Positions 42,841-52,254 of a stretch of DNA of 64,000 bases are shown here, in pieces. Both the position numbers and the translations under genes were made by a program. Source of the stretch: Myxococcus stipitatus (GTDB lineage: Bacteria > Myxococcota > Myxococcia > Myxococcales > Myxococcaceae); NCBI RefSeq assembly GCF_037414475.1, contig NZ_CP147913.1, forward strand, positions 3,534,001-3,598,000, given 5' to 3'. Position 1 is the stretch's first letter; every line of letters begins with the position of its first letter. The notes below the pieces were generated by a model. It was not told the DNA's origin and ran no database searches. It saw nothing but the letters and a program-made list of their open reading frames with translations.

Positions 42841-44429
42841 CATGGTGAGGCGCGGAACACCTCCACGCCGGCCACCACCGTGGCGAGGACTCGCGCGCCC
42901 ACCAGCACCTCCGCGGGCCCCTCCACCGGGTCCACGGACAGCGCCACGAAGTCCGCGTCCTGCCCCGGCACAAGCCGGCCTCGTCGGGTTTCGTCGAAGG
43001 ACGCCCACGCGGGCCCCAGCGTGAAGCCCTCCAACGCCTCCAACCCCGTCAGCGCCTCCTCAGGGAACCATCCACCCTCCGGCCTGCCCGAGGAGTCCCT
43101 CCGCGAGCGCGCCGCGTACAGGCCCGCGAGGACGTCGGGATTCTCGATGGGGAAGTCGCTGCCCAGCGCGAGGTTCGCCCCCGCGTCCTTCAAGCTTCGC
43201 CAGGCATAGGCGCCCTTGAGCCGCTCCCGGCCCAACCGGGTCTCCGCCCAGGGCATGTCGCTGGTCGCATGCGTGGGCTGCACACTCGCCACCAGTCCCG
43301 CCGCGCCCAGCCGGAGGATGTCCTCACGTCGCAGAATCTGTGCGTGCTCCACGCGGTGCCGGAGCGCCCGCGTACCCGTCGCCTCCGACTCACGCAGCAA
43401 TACGTCCAGCACCAATGTATTGGCACGGTCTCCAATGGCGTGGATGCAGACCTGGAAGCCCCTGGACATGAAGGCCCGGGCACGGGCGTGGAGTTCCTCG
43501 GCCGGCATCAACAACAAGCCGCGCTGTCCCGGCTCGTCGCAGTAGTCCTCATGAAGCGCCGCGCCCCGGCTGCCCAGCGCGCCATCCGCCAGGAACTTCA
43601 CCGCGCGCATCGTCAACATCCGCCCCGACCAGGGCCCCTGCTCCAGATAGGCGTGCCGCTCCTCCCCCTGCCCCGCCGCCATCGCGTAGATGCGCAGCGG
43701 AAGCGAGCCCTCCGCGTCCCAGGTCTGGAGCACTCGAAACGCGTCCAGGTCCATGCCCGCATCATGGACTCCCGTCAGCCCCACGTGTGCACAGCGCTCC
43801 AACGCCGCGCGCAGCCGCGTCTCGAGCTGCGCGCGCGTGGGTGGAGGCATCGCCGCCGCCACCACGTCCATGGCGTTGTCCACCAGCACACCCGTGGGCT
43901 CGCCTCGCTCGTCGCGGAGGATGCGGCCTCCCTCGGGGTCCGGCGTGTCCTTCGAGATTCCCGCGCGCCGCAGGGCCTCTCCGTTCACCCAGGCCGCGTG
44001 GTGGTCCACGCGCGTGAGGAACACGGGCGTCGAGGGGAACCGCGCGTCCAACTCCATCCGCTCGGGGAAGGCACCACCGGGCCACTCGTTCTGGTCCCAG
44101 CCTCGCCCCAACAGCCAGTCTCCCTGGAAGCTGGAGGCGGGCGCCTGCGCAAGGCGGAGCAGCACGACCTCCACCGACGGCGCCTCCTCCAATCGCACGG
44201 TGGTCAACGCGCGCCCCAACCCATGCAGGTGCGCGTGTGCGTCCACGAGCCCCGGCACCACCGTGGCGGTGCCCAGGTCCACCTCTCGGGTTCCCTGCAC
44301 CAAGGAGCGGACCTCCTCGCGTGTGCCCACCGCCACCACGCGACCTGACCGCACCGCCAGGGCCTGCGCCCACGGGCGCTCCGCGTCCAACGTCCAGATT
44401 CGCTCCGCCAGATAGACCGTGGTCTCCAC
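42840..44429 (-). CDS. YtcJ-like metal-dependent amidohydrolase
   Basis: A 529-residue amidohydrolase superfamily enzyme. The metal-binding HxH is in VPGLVDAHAHLHGLG; further landmarks are FLADGALGSRGAAL, CIHAIGDRAN, RVEHAQIL and ALGSDFPIE, and the C-terminal beta-sandwich GRLVPGQDADFVALSVDPV closes the fold. YtcJ-type enzymes hydrolyse C-N bonds in N-acyl or N-formyl compounds; the substrate here is unknown. A GTG at 44429 with GGAGGAG upstream is preferred; an upstream ATG at 44483 would add 18 residues. Confidence 0.85.
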   Translation of the reverse strand: METTVYLAERIWTLDAERPWAQALAVRSGRVVAVGTREEVRSLVQGTREVDLGTATVVPGLVDAHAHLHGLGRALTTVRLEEAPSVEVVLLRLAQAPASSFQGDWLLGRGWDQNEWPGGAFPERMELDARFPSTPVFLTRVDHHAAWVNGEALRRAGISKDTPDPEGGRILRDERGEPTGVLVDNAMDVVAAAMPPPTRAQLETRLRAALERCAHVGLTGVHDAGMDLDAFRVLQTWDAEGSLPLRIYAMAAGQGEERHAYLEQGPWSGRMLTMRAVKFLADGALGSRGAALHEDYCDEPGQRGLLLMPAEELHARARAFMSRGFQVCIHAIGDRANTLVLDVLLRESEATGTRALRHRVEHAQILRREDILRLGAAGLVASVQPTHATSDMPWAETRLGRERLKGAYAWRSLKDAGANLALGSDFPIENPDVLAGLYAARSRRDSSGRPEGGWFPEEALTGLEALEGFTLGPAWASFDETRRGRLVPGQDADFVALSVDPVEGPAEVLVGARVLATVVAGVEVFRASP

Positions 44430-44500
44430 CGTGCTCCTCCGTGTGCTCGCGCGAACTGTGCGCGAGCGGAGGACCGGTGTCACCCCGACTGCCTCCCGCG

Positions 44501-44713
44501 CTACTCCTCCGAGCCCGCGTCCGTCCCCGCGTCGGGAACGGCAGGCACGGGCGAGGCGGGCCCCGGCGGCTCGTCAGGCACCGTCTGCCCGGTCTCCCTC
44601 ACCTCATCCGGCCCTCCAATGGGCATGGGGTTCTCCGCCTGGGGTGGCGGAGGCGTCTTGCACGCCAGCGGCACGGCGAACAGGCACAGGGCCACGAGGA
44701 TGAGACGGCGCAT
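44501..44713 (-). CDS. Small Pro-rich lipoprotein
   Basis: A 70-residue lipoprotein: leader MRRLILVALCLFAVPLAC with cysteine 18 as the lipid site, then a disordered chain rich in Pro, Gly and acidic residues, ending DAGTDAGSEE. No domain. It stands 71 bases ahead of the amidohydrolase gene on the same strand. Such tails are common in myxobacterial surface lipoproteins. Confidence 0.65.
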   Translation of the reverse strand: MRRLILVALCLFAVPLACKTPPPPQAENPMPIGGPDEVRETGQTVPDEPPGPASPVPAVPDAGTDAGSEE

Positions 44714-44934
44714 GAATCCTCCCCTTCGAGTCTTCGCACTGCATCCGCGGCCCAGCGCCGCGCGAACCAATCTGCGCCACGCCTCGCCTGCTCACCACCC
44801 GATGAGCATCCCGGCGTGCAGGCGCCCCCTTCCGATGCCGGATACCAGACACGCAAGAGCCCCCTCGGGAAGCCCGGGACACGCATGCGCACCGTTGCGT
44901 CGGAAGCGCCCTCACATGCCGGGAGCCTGAAGCC

Positions 44935-46239
44935 ATGCTGGACGTCGTGGACATCGGCAAGCGTTCACTCGCCACCTACCGTGGCGTCGCACCCGACGAG
45001 CAGCTCGAGGCGCTCGTCCGCTGCGCCGAACGCCTGCGCGGCGCGCGCTGCCTGCACTTGAGCGCCACTCCCTATGGCGGCGGCGTCTCCGAAATCCTCC
45101 GCTCGCTGGTGCCGCTCTACAACGACCTGGGCATCGTGACCGACTGGAAGCTCATCCACGGCGATGACACGTTCTTCCAGGTCACCAAGCGCATCCACAA
45201 CGGCCTCCAGGGAGCCCCCGGCTCGCTCACCGAGTCCGAGAAGGCCATCTACCTGGCCAACTCGCAGCTCAACGCCCACCGGCTCACCTCCGATTCAGAG
45301 GACTACGACTTCATCTTCGTCCACGACCCGCAGCCGCTCATGCTCGCCTCGCTCAGCGGAAATCGCGACGCGCGCTGGATATGGCGCTGTCACATCGACA
45401 CTTCCCGCCCCAACCCTTCCTTCTGGGACCTGCTGGCGCCCTACCTGCTCGACTACGACGCCGCCATCTTCACGCTCCAGGAGTTCATCCCTCCCGCGCT
45501 GCCCATCGAGCACGTGCGCGTCTACCCGCCGGCCATCGACCCGCTCAGCCCCAAGAACCATCCGCTGCCCCAACCGCTCGCGCGCGACGTGCTCGAGTGG
45601 ATTGGCATCCGCACCCACCGCCCCCTCGTCACCCAGGTCAGCCGCTTCGACCGTTGGAAGGACCCGATGGGCGTCGTGCGCGCCTATCAGCGCGTGCGGC
45701 CCCATGCCCCCGACCTGCAGCTCGCGCTGGTCGGCTCGCTCGCGATGGACGACCCGGAGGGCTGGGACTGCTACGAGGAGGTTCGCGCCGCCACCGCCCA
45801 CGACAGCCTCATCCATGTGCTCACCAACCTGGTCGGCGTGGGCAACATCGAGGTCAACGCCCTGCAGGCCAACTCGGACGTCGTCGTGCAGAAGTCTCTG
45901 CGCGAGGGCTTCGGACTCGTCGTCTCCGAAGCGCTCTGGAAGGGCACTCCCGTCGTCGGGAGCCGTGCGGGCGGCATTCCCCTCCAGCTTCGCGAGGACT
46001 CCGGCGGAATGCTCGTGGACTCCGTGGAGGAATGCGCCGAGGCGATTCTCCACCTGCTGCGACAACCCGACGAGGCACGACTCCTGGGTGCACGAGGACG
46101 CGAGCACGTACGCCAGCACTTCCTCATGCCGCGCCTGCTGCTGGACCACCTGCACCTGCTGGACACGTTGACCCGTGCTCGGCCTCTTCCCGCGCGCGAC
46201 ATCATCCACACACCCCTCACGTCGATTCAGGGGGTATGA
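44935..46239 (+). CDS. treT: Trehalose synthase TreT (GT4 family)
   Basis: A 434-residue GT-B glycosyltransferase that makes trehalose from NDP-glucose and glucose, reversibly. The N-terminal [20 protein letters not shown] and [12 protein letters not shown] are characteristic, as are [15 protein letters not shown] and the donor-binding [20 protein letters not shown]. Trehalose is a common osmoprotectant and spore solute in myxobacteria. It precedes the NfeD-slipin pair by 3 bases and may be cotranscribed with it. Confidence 0.9.
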   Translation: MLDVVDIGKRSLATYRGVAPDEQLEALVRCAERLRGARCLHLSATPYGGGVSEILRSLVPLYNDLGIVTDWKLIHGDDTFFQVTKRIHNGLQGAPGSLTESEKAIYLANSQLNAHRLTSDSEDYDFIFVHDPQPLMLASLSGNRDARWIWRCHIDTSRPNPSFWDLLAPYLLDYDAAIFTLQEFIPPALPIEHVRVYPPAIDPLSPKNHPLPQPLARDVLEWIGIRTHRPLVTQVSRFDRWKDPMGVVRAYQRVRPHAPDLQLALVGSLAMDDPEGWDCYEEVRAATAHDSLIHVLTNLVGVGNIEVNALQANSDVVVQKSLREGFGLVVSEALWKGTPVVGSRAGGIPLQLREDSGGMLVDSVEECAEAILHLLRQPDEARLLGARGREHVRQHFLMPRLLLDHLHLLDTLTRARPLPARDIIHTPLTSIQGV

Positions 46240-46242
46240 GCC

Positions 46243-47595
46243 ATGGACTCCCGCCCCATGGGGAAGCTGGCGGTGCTGGTCCTTCTACCCATGCTCGCCA
46301 TGTGGCTTCTCGCGGCGGACTCCTCGCGCCCTGCCTCTGGCGTGTCCGCCGTGGCCCGGTGCGAGTTGGAGGGCGTGGTGGACACAGGCTCTGGGGAATA
46401 CCTGGCCAACTGTGTGCAGCGCGCGGAGCAAGGGGGTTACTCCGCGCTGCTGGTTCGCGTGGACACTCCGGGAGGCTCATTGGAGGCCACGCGCACCATC
46501 GTCCGAGCGTTCCTTGGTTCGTCGGTGCCGGTGCTCGTCTGGGTCGGGCCCTCGGGCGCACACGCGGGCAGCGCGGGTGTGTTCATCACGCTGGCGGCGA
46601 ACCTGACCGCCATGGCTCCCGGGACCGACCTGGGCGCGGCTCATCCCGTCGTGGGTGTCACGGGCGCGAACCCGGAGGACGTTGGCGGTTCACAGCTCGC
46701 GCGCAAGGTGGAGAACGACGCGGTCGCCTTCGCGGAGAGCATCGCCCATCAGCGTGGCCGCAATGCCGAATGGGCCGCGTCTGCCGTGAGGGACAGTGTC
46801 GCGGCCAGCGCGGAGTCGGCGCTCGCGTTGCGTGTGGTGGACCACCTGGCCCCCAGTGAAGCCGAGTTCCTCGCGTGGGCGGATGGCCGCGCCGTTCAAG
46901 TCGCGGGGGGAGATACCGTGCGGCTGTCGACGCGGGATGCGCAGGTGGTCGAGCTGGCGCCCAGCTTCTCGCAGCGCGTGGTTCATGCGCTCGCGCATCC
47001 GGCGCTGGTCTACCTGCTGTTCCTCATGGCCGCGTTGGGCCTGGTCGTCGAGCTGTCACATCCGGGCGGCATCGCCCCGGGGGTCATGGGCGCGATGGCG
47101 CTGGTGCTCGCGCTGGTCGCGTCGTCCGCGTTGCCGGTGCGCACGGGCGCGCTGATTCTTCTGCTCCTGGGCGCGATGTTCATCATCGCGGAGTTGTTCG
47201 TCACCAGTGGGTTGTTGGGCCTCACGGGTGTGGTGCTCCTGGGCCTGGGTGGGTTGTTCCTCGTGGACCAGTTCAATCCGAACTGGTTCGTGGACCGCTC
47301 CTTCCGAGTGAGCTGGACGTGGGTGGTTCCCACCACCGTGGTGGTCGCGGGGGCGGCGGCGTATGTCGCCTGGAGAAGCGCGCAGACCCGGCGGTTGCCT
47401 CAACGTGGAGGAGACGCGGGCCTGGTGGGCGAGGAAGGGACGACGCTCGCACCTGTCACGCCCGAGAGCGGCGAGGTGTTCGTGCATGGCGAGCGCTGGC
47501 GCGCCACGTCGCCCGCGCCCATTCGCCGTGGAGCCCACGTGGTGGTGCGCCGCGTGGAAGGGCTCACCCTGTTCGTCGACGAGGTGAAGACATGA
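46243..47595 (+). CDS. NfeD-family membrane serine protease (long form)
   Basis: A 450-residue membrane protein. A signal anchor (about 8-24) precedes a ClpP-like serine protease domain with candidate nucleophile S110 ([13 protein letters not shown]) and [12 protein letters not shown]. Four or five helices follow (about 248-370), then a cytoplasmic or periplasmic OB-fold NfeD domain (about 385-448). Long NfeD proteases cleave the C-terminal tail of partner stomatins (known from archaeal 1510-N), and a slipin is encoded next, overlapping by ATGA. Probably a membrane quality-control pair. Confidence 0.88.
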   Translation: MDSRPMGKLAVLVLLPMLAMWLLAADSSRPASGVSAVARCELEGVVDTGSGEYLANCVQRAEQGGYSALLVRVDTPGGSLEATRTIVRAFLGSSVPVLVWVGPSGAHAGSAGVFITLAANLTAMAPGTDLGAAHPVVGVTGANPEDVGGSQLARKVENDAVAFAESIAHQRGRNAEWAASAVRDSVAASAESALALRVVDHLAPSEAEFLAWADGRAVQVAGGDTVRLSTRDAQVVELAPSFSQRVVHALAHPALVYLLFLMAALGLVVELSHPGGIAPGVMGAMALVLALVASSALPVRTGALILLLLGAMFIIAELFVTSGLLGLTGVVLLGLGGLFLVDQFNPNWFVDRSFRVSWTWVVPTTVVVAGAAAYVAWRSAQTRRLPQRGGDAGLVGEEGTTLAPVTPESGEVFVHGERWRATSPAPIRRGAHVVVRRVEGLTLFVDEVKT

Positions 47596-48434
47596 CCGAC
47601 CTGTTCGGATTGTTCGGGTTCCTCATTCCGCTGGGCATCCTCTTCATGCTGTTCCTCTCCGGGGTGCGCATCGTCAACGAGTATCAGAACGGCGTGGTGT
47701 TCCGGCTGGGGCGCTACGTGGGGCTCAAGCGCGCGGGCTTCCGCTGGTTGATTCCCTTCGTGGAACGCATGGTCATCATCGACCTGCGCACGGTGGCTCG
47801 AGATGTGCCGCCTCAAGACGTCATCACCCGGGACAACGTCAGCGTGAAGGTCAGCGCCGTCGTCTACTTCCGCGTCATCCAGGCCGACAAGGCCGTGCTC
47901 CAGGTGGAGGATTATCTCTACGCCACGAGCCAGCTCGCGCAGACCACGCTGCGCGCGATTCTGGGGCAGGTGGAGTTGGACCAACTGCTCAGCGAGCGGG
48001 AGCGCGTCAATCGCGACATCCAACGCGTGCTCGATGCGCATACAGGGCCCTGGGGCATCAAGGTCTCCAACGTCGAGGTGAAGCACATCGACCTGCCCAT
48101 CGAAATGCAGCGGGCCATCGCCCGGCAGGCCGAAGCCGAGCGCGAGCGGCGGGCGAAAATCATCGCCGCCGAGGGCGAACACCAGGCCGCGGAGAAGCTC
48201 GCCATGGCGGCGGATGTGCTCAGCCGCAACCCGGCCACGCTGCAACTGCGCTACCTGCAGACGCTCGTGGAGATCACCACGGGAGGCAATCACACCATCC
48301 TCCCCATCCCGCTCGACATCCTGCGCGCCGTGGGCGCGGCGGCCTCACGCAGCGGCTTCAGCACTCCCGACGACGAGCATCACCCCAACGGCCACGGCGA
48401 CGAGGAGGGCCCACCCGCGGGTGGCCTCTCCTGA
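47592..48434 (+). CDS. Slipin/stomatin-like SPFH protein
   Basis: A 280-residue protein. One N-terminal membrane hairpin (about 3-23) leads into a band 7/SPFH domain: [36 protein letters not shown], and [20 protein letters not shown]. The C-terminal coiled coil is [20 protein letters not shown]. It oligomerises in the membrane to scaffold microdomains. Translation is coupled to the NfeD protease by a 4-base overlap. A stem GGCCCACCC/GGGTGGCC sits over the stop codon and may end the transcript. Confidence 0.9.
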   Translation: MTDLFGLFGFLIPLGILFMLFLSGVRIVNEYQNGVVFRLGRYVGLKRAGFRWLIPFVERMVIIDLRTVARDVPPQDVITRDNVSVKVSAVVYFRVIQADKAVLQVEDYLYATSQLAQTTLRAILGQVELDQLLSERERVNRDIQRVLDAHTGPWGIKVSNVEVKHIDLPIEMQRAIARQAEAERERRAKIIAAEGEHQAAEKLAMAADVLSRNPATLQLRYLQTLVEITTGGNHTILPIPLDILRAVGAAASRSGFSTPDDEHHPNGHGDEEGPPAGGLS

Positions 48435-48440
48435 CTCGCC

Positions 48441-48926
48441 CTACGCCGCGGGTGGACGGCGTACTCCGCCGAAGAGCTCGTCACGCTCCAGCTTGATGGC
48501 CAACCGGCTCAGCCGCAGCGAGGCCAGGGCGAGCAGCGCCACCGCGCCCAACAGACACACGCCCACGGCGAACGACACCACCGGCAAGGACTCCGGAATG
48601 TCGAGCTGCCGCTTCGTCAGATACAGCAGCGAGGTCACCACGAACGACAACAGCGCCGTGTACGCCAACGTGATGGCCCTCGCGAGAATCGCGTGCCGCC
48701 GGTCCAGGATGCCCACCTCCTGGCACAACATCTCCCGCCGCGAATCGCCCTCCGGCAACTGCCGCCCCTCCTTCAACATCTCCCGCATCCGCGTCGTCAT
48801 CCGCGCAATCTGATTGTCCAACCCCGTCGCCACGATTCCACACGCCGACACCATCACCGCCGGCGTCACCGCGGTCCCAATCAGCCGAATCGACGACAGG
48901 TCCAACCCTTCCGCCACTCCATTCAT
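48441..48926 (-). CDS. DUF2721 family membrane protein
   Basis: A 161-residue inner-membrane protein with three hydrophobic helices (about 13-33, 84-103 and 113-140). The segment VSACGIVATGLDNQIARMTTRMRE and the central RRHAILARAITLAYTALL match DUF2721. Role unknown. Convergent with the slipin gene, whose stop is 6 bases away. Start at 48926 chosen because the conserved first helix begins soon after. Confidence 0.8.
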   Translation of the reverse strand: MNGVAEGLDLSSIRLIGTAVTPAVMVSACGIVATGLDNQIARMTTRMREMLKEGRQLPEGDSRREMLCQEVGILDRRHAILARAITLAYTALLSFVVTSLLYLTKRQLDIPESLPVVSFAVGVCLLGAVALLALASLRLSRLAIKLERDELFGGVRRPPAA

Positions 48927-49046
48927 CCCCCTTCTGTTCCACCCCGCCCCACCCCACGCAACCTCCCCCACTCGCCTGCCCCTCCCCCATCCCGACACCT
49001 GCACTGTCCCATCTCTCCTCCATCTCGACACTCGGCCCGACAATCC

Positions 49047-49088
49047 GACAGTGATAACTTGACACCAAATATGTCGAGTCATACTGTC
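49047..49088 (+). promoter_or_regulatory. Promoter within a large dyad before the MerR gene
   Basis: A near-palindrome: left arm GACAGTGATAACTTGACA (49047-49064) and right arm TGTCGAGTCATACTGTC (49072-49088). It contains a consensus -35 TTGACA (49059-49064) and, 17 bases on, a -10-like TACTGT (49082-49087). The start codon at 49095 would then coincide with the transcription start. The arms cover the promoter, so the regulator probably binds here itself. Confidence 0.65.
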
Positions 49089-49094
49089 AGGACC

Positions 49095-49592
49095 ATGAGC
49101 ACTCGGAAGCCCAGGACGGAGTGGAAGCTGGCGGAGCTCGCCGAGGAGGCGGGCGTATCGCCTCGCACGGTGCGCTACTACGTCCAGCGAGGCCTGCTCT
49201 CCGCACCGAACTTCCGGGGCCCGGACACCGCCTACGGCGAAGAGCACTTCATCCGCCTCAAGGCCATCCGCGTCCTCCAGGCCCGCTTCCTCCCCCTGGA
49301 TGCCATCCAGGCGGAGCTGCAACGCCTGTCGCTCGACGAGCTGCGCAAGCTCGCGGAGTCGGAGCCCCCCCCGGCACCGCCCCCGTTGGCCTCCGCCCCC
49401 GTCTCTGGGAGCCACTCGGTGGCACCGCCAGCCCCCGGCAGACGTCCCACGGAGCTGAATCGCTATCAGCGCTGGGAGCTCATGCCCGGGCTGGAGCTGC
49501 ATGTGTCTGACACGGCGGATGCCAAGGTTCGCGCGCTCGCGGAACGCGTGCGCGCCCTCATCGAAGAGTTCCAGGACAAGGAGAAGCCATGA
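49095..49592 (+). CDS. MerR-family regulator
   Basis: A 165-residue protein. The N-terminal winged helix contains VSPRTVRYYVQRGLLSAP, followed by a short dimerisation helix and a Pro-rich, flexible middle (PPPAPPPLASAP). The C-terminal part is short and lacks an obvious ligand pocket or cobalamin/metal motif. Start at 49095 rather than 49071, because the latter lies inside the promoter dyad. Overlaps the VIT/VWA gene by ATGA, so the two are coupled. Likely controls its own operon. Confidence 0.82.
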   Translation: MSTRKPRTEWKLAELAEEAGVSPRTVRYYVQRGLLSAPNFRGPDTAYGEEHFIRLKAIRVLQARFLPLDAIQAELQRLSLDELRKLAESEPPPAPPPLASAPVSGSHSVAPPAPGRRPTELNRYQRWELMPGLELHVSDTADAKVRALAERVRALIEEFQDKEKP

Positions 49593-52186
49593 CGAAGGTG
49601 CCTGCAGGGCTGATGACCAACAGCGGCCTCCAGATTCCCCTCCAGGGCGTCGAAATCACCGGCGAGCTGCTCGGCGGACATGCACGTGTGCGCGTGCGCC
49701 AGCGTTACCGAAACAACGAGCCCACCCCCGTCGAGGCCATCTACACCTTCCCGCTCCCCTCCGACGCCACCCTCTCCGCCTTCTCCATGACGTGCGCGGG
49801 CCGCCGCGTCGAAGGCGTCGTCAAGGAGCGCGAGGAGGCCTTCCAGACCTACGACGACGCGCTCGCGGCGGGCCACGGCGCCGCCCTGCTCGACCAGGAG
49901 CGCTCCAACGTCTTCACCGCCCTGGTGGGCAACCTGCTCCCCTCCGAGGAGACCCTCATCGAGGTCGAGTTCCTCCAGGCCGTCACCGCCGAGGAAGGCT
50001 GCGTGCGGTGGATGCTCCCCACCCTGGTCGCGCCCCGCTACATCCCCGGTGCCACCTCCGGAGACCGCACCAGCCACGGCACCGCCGAGCCCACCTCCAG
50101 CGTGCCCGACGCGGACCGCATCTCTCCTCCCATCGGGAACGTGAACTACGGCCTGCGCCTGGACCTGCTCGTCGACCTGGGCCGCGAAGTCGTCGTGGAG
50201 AGCCCCTCTCACGCCATCACCCTCACCCGCGAGAGCCCCACTCGCACCCGCGTGAGCTTCTCGCGTGGAGAGGTGGCCCTGGACCGGGACCTCGTCCTCT
50301 CCCTGCGCAGCCCGGACACGAGCGCTGTCTTCACGCCGCTCGTCACCCACCGTCAGGGTGACAAGCCCGGCACCTTCGCCCTCACCGTGGTGCCCGACCT
50401 CCTGTCCCATGCATCCGCGACACCCAAGCAGGAGGTCATCTTCCTGGTCGACGTCTCCGGATCCATGGACGGCGACAGCCTGCCCCAGGCCAAGGCCGCG
50501 CTCCGGCTGTGCCTGCGCCACCTGCGTGAAGGCGACCGCTTCAACGTCATCGCCTTCGAGAGCAGCTACCGCTCCTTCCAACCACAGCCCGTGCCCTTCA
50601 CCCAGCGCATGCTGGAGGACGCGGACCGGTGGGTGAGCGCGCTCCAGGCCTCCGGCGGCACCGAGCTGCTGGGCCCCATGGAGTTCGCCGCGCGCACCGC
50701 CCCTGACGGCGTGCTCGTGCTGCTCACCGACGGACAGGTCGGCAACGAGGAGCAGATTCTCCGCGCCGTGCTCGCCGAGCGGAAGACGGCGCGCGTGTAC
50801 TCGTTTGGCATCGGCACCAATGTCAGCGACGCGCTGCTGCGTGACCTGGCCAAGCAGACCGGCGGCGACGTGGAGTTCATCCACCCCGGAGAGCGAATCG
50901 ACGAGAAGGTGGTCGCCCAGTTCTCCCGCGCGCTCGCGCCTCGTGTCACCGAACTCCAGGCCACCTTCGAGGGCGTGGAGGGCGTGGAGCTGGCTCCCGC
51001 CGAGCTTCCCACCATGGTCGACGGCATCCCCTGGACCCTCATGGGCCGCTACCCCACGCCGGGCTTCGGCAAGGTGACGCTGCGAGGACGCGCGGGCCGC
51101 GAGCCCTTCGTCCTCAGCGTCAACGTGCACTTCCCCTCGGACTCGGACCGTCCCGCGGTGGAGAAGTTGTGGGCCGCCGAGCGCATCAAGGGCTGGCAGG
51201 ACGCAAGCCTCACCGGCCGCCGCGCCGAGGCGATGAAGAAGCGCATCGTCGAGCTCGCCGTCGCGCACCAGATTGTCACGCGCTACACGTCCTTCGTCGT
51301 GGTGGAGCAGCGCACCGGCGAGCGCCGCGCCTCCGGCCAACCCGAGACGCGTGTCGTCCCCGTGAACGCGCCCGCCGGCTGGGCCATGTTCGGTTCGAAG
51401 GACAAGGCGGAAGCCGTGAGCGCCGGTGTCGTCGCTCGGCCAGGAGCGCGTGGCGGCGGCTACGTTGGAGGAGCCTCCTCTCACATCCCTTCCGGCATCT
51501 CGCCGCCGGTGGCGCCCAGCCCCTTCTCCGTTCCCCCCGGAGCGGTCGCGCCGCCTCCACCTCCCGCGCCCGCTCAGGCCCCCGCTCCGAAGGCCCGCCG
51601 GATGGCCTCCGCCAGCGCCAGCTCCATGGCCCCGGAGATGAAGAAGCAGAAGGGCGGCGGCATCCTGAATCGCCTCTTCGGCGAAGGAGCCGCCAGGGAG
51701 CAGGAGTCCGCCAAGGACACCTATGCGTCCTACGACATGGCCCCCATGGAAATGCCCGAGGCGGCGGATGAGCCCGTTCCTCAAGGCCGACGGGAGCGCG
51801 CGCACTCCAGCGTGGAGTCCCTGCTGGGGCAGCAGCTCGCCAACGGACTGTGGGCGGGAACGGGCGAGGGTCCGGAGCCCGTGCGTCAGTCCCGCGCCAC
51901 CGCGCTGGCCCTGCTGGAGCTGCTGCGCGAGGGCATCACCAGCAGCCACGCGCTGCACGGCGCACAGGTGAAGAAGGCAGTGGAGGCACTGCTCACACTC
52001 GCAAGCCAGCTCTCCGGCGCCCCAGAAGTCGCCGAGCTGGCGCTGGGCGTGGCCTGGCTCGTCGCGGCGGGGCCTCGCACCCGGGGACGCATCGAGCAGG
52101 CCGCGAAGCCCTGGACGAGCCTCACGGGCCGGTTGGGCAATGACGCCGAGCTGAGGCAGCACGTCGACACCCTGGCGTCCCGCTGA
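49589..52186 (+). CDS. VIT and VWA domain protein
   Basis: An 865-residue protein. The N-terminal VIT domain (about 10-140; VRVRQRYRNNEPTPVEAIYT) precedes a VWA domain with a complete MIDAS start D288-V-S-G-S (FLVDVSGSMDGDS). A long disordered Gly/Pro/Ala-rich region follows (about 610-690), and a helical end (about 735-865). No signal peptide or anchor is seen, so it is probably cytoplasmic. VIT-VWA proteins resemble inter-alpha-trypsin inhibitor heavy chains; in bacteria the role is unclear. Coupled with a MerR regulator. Confidence 0.85.
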   Translation: MTKVPAGLMTNSGLQIPLQGVEITGELLGGHARVRVRQRYRNNEPTPVEAIYTFPLPSDATLSAFSMTCAGRRVEGVVKEREEAFQTYDDALAAGHGAALLDQERSNVFTALVGNLLPSEETLIEVEFLQAVTAEEGCVRWMLPTLVAPRYIPGATSGDRTSHGTAEPTSSVPDADRISPPIGNVNYGLRLDLLVDLGREVVVESPSHAITLTRESPTRTRVSFSRGEVALDRDLVLSLRSPDTSAVFTPLVTHRQGDKPGTFALTVVPDLLSHASATPKQEVIFLVDVSGSMDGDSLPQAKAALRLCLRHLREGDRFNVIAFESSYRSFQPQPVPFTQRMLEDADRWVSALQASGGTELLGPMEFAARTAPDGVLVLLTDGQVGNEEQILRAVLAERKTARVYSFGIGTNVSDALLRDLAKQTGGDVEFIHPGERIDEKVVAQFSRALAPRVTELQATFEGVEGVELAPAELPTMVDGIPWTLMGRYPTPGFGKVTLRGRAGREPFVLSVNVHFPSDSDRPAVEKLWAAERIKGWQDASLTGRRAEAMKKRIVELAVAHQIVTRYTSFVVVEQRTGERRASGQPETRVVPVNAPAGWAMFGSKDKAEAVSAGVVARPGARGGGYVGGASSHIPSGISPPVAPSPFSVPPGAVAPPPPPAPAQAPAPKARRMASASASSMAPEMKKQKGGGILNRLFGEGAAREQESAKDTYASYDMAPMEMPEAADEPVPQGRRERAHSSVESLLGQQLANGLWAGTGEGPEPVRQSRATALALLELLREGITSSHALHGAQVKKAVEALLTLASQLSGAPEVAELALGVAWLVAAGPRTRGRIEQAAKPWTSLTGRLGNDAELRQHVDTLASR

Positions 52187-52198
52187 CCCACCCGCTTC

Positions 52199-52229
52199 GC
52201 CCCGGCGCCCCTCATGGACGCGCCGGGGC
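52199..52229 (+). terminator. Hairpin after the VIT/VWA gene
   Basis: A perfect 10-base stem GCCCCGGCGC/GCGCCGGGGC (52199-52208 with 52220-52229), 11-base loop, 12 bases past the stop. No U tract. Confidence 0.6.
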
Positions 52230-52254
52230 CGTCGCATAGAGTGGGGAGCGCCCC

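Noticed and set aside
49466..52237. 923-residue minus-strand frame opposite the VIT/VWA gene
   Set aside because: It is antisense to a gene with VIT and VWA motifs and has Gly/Ala/Arg-rich low-complexity composition.
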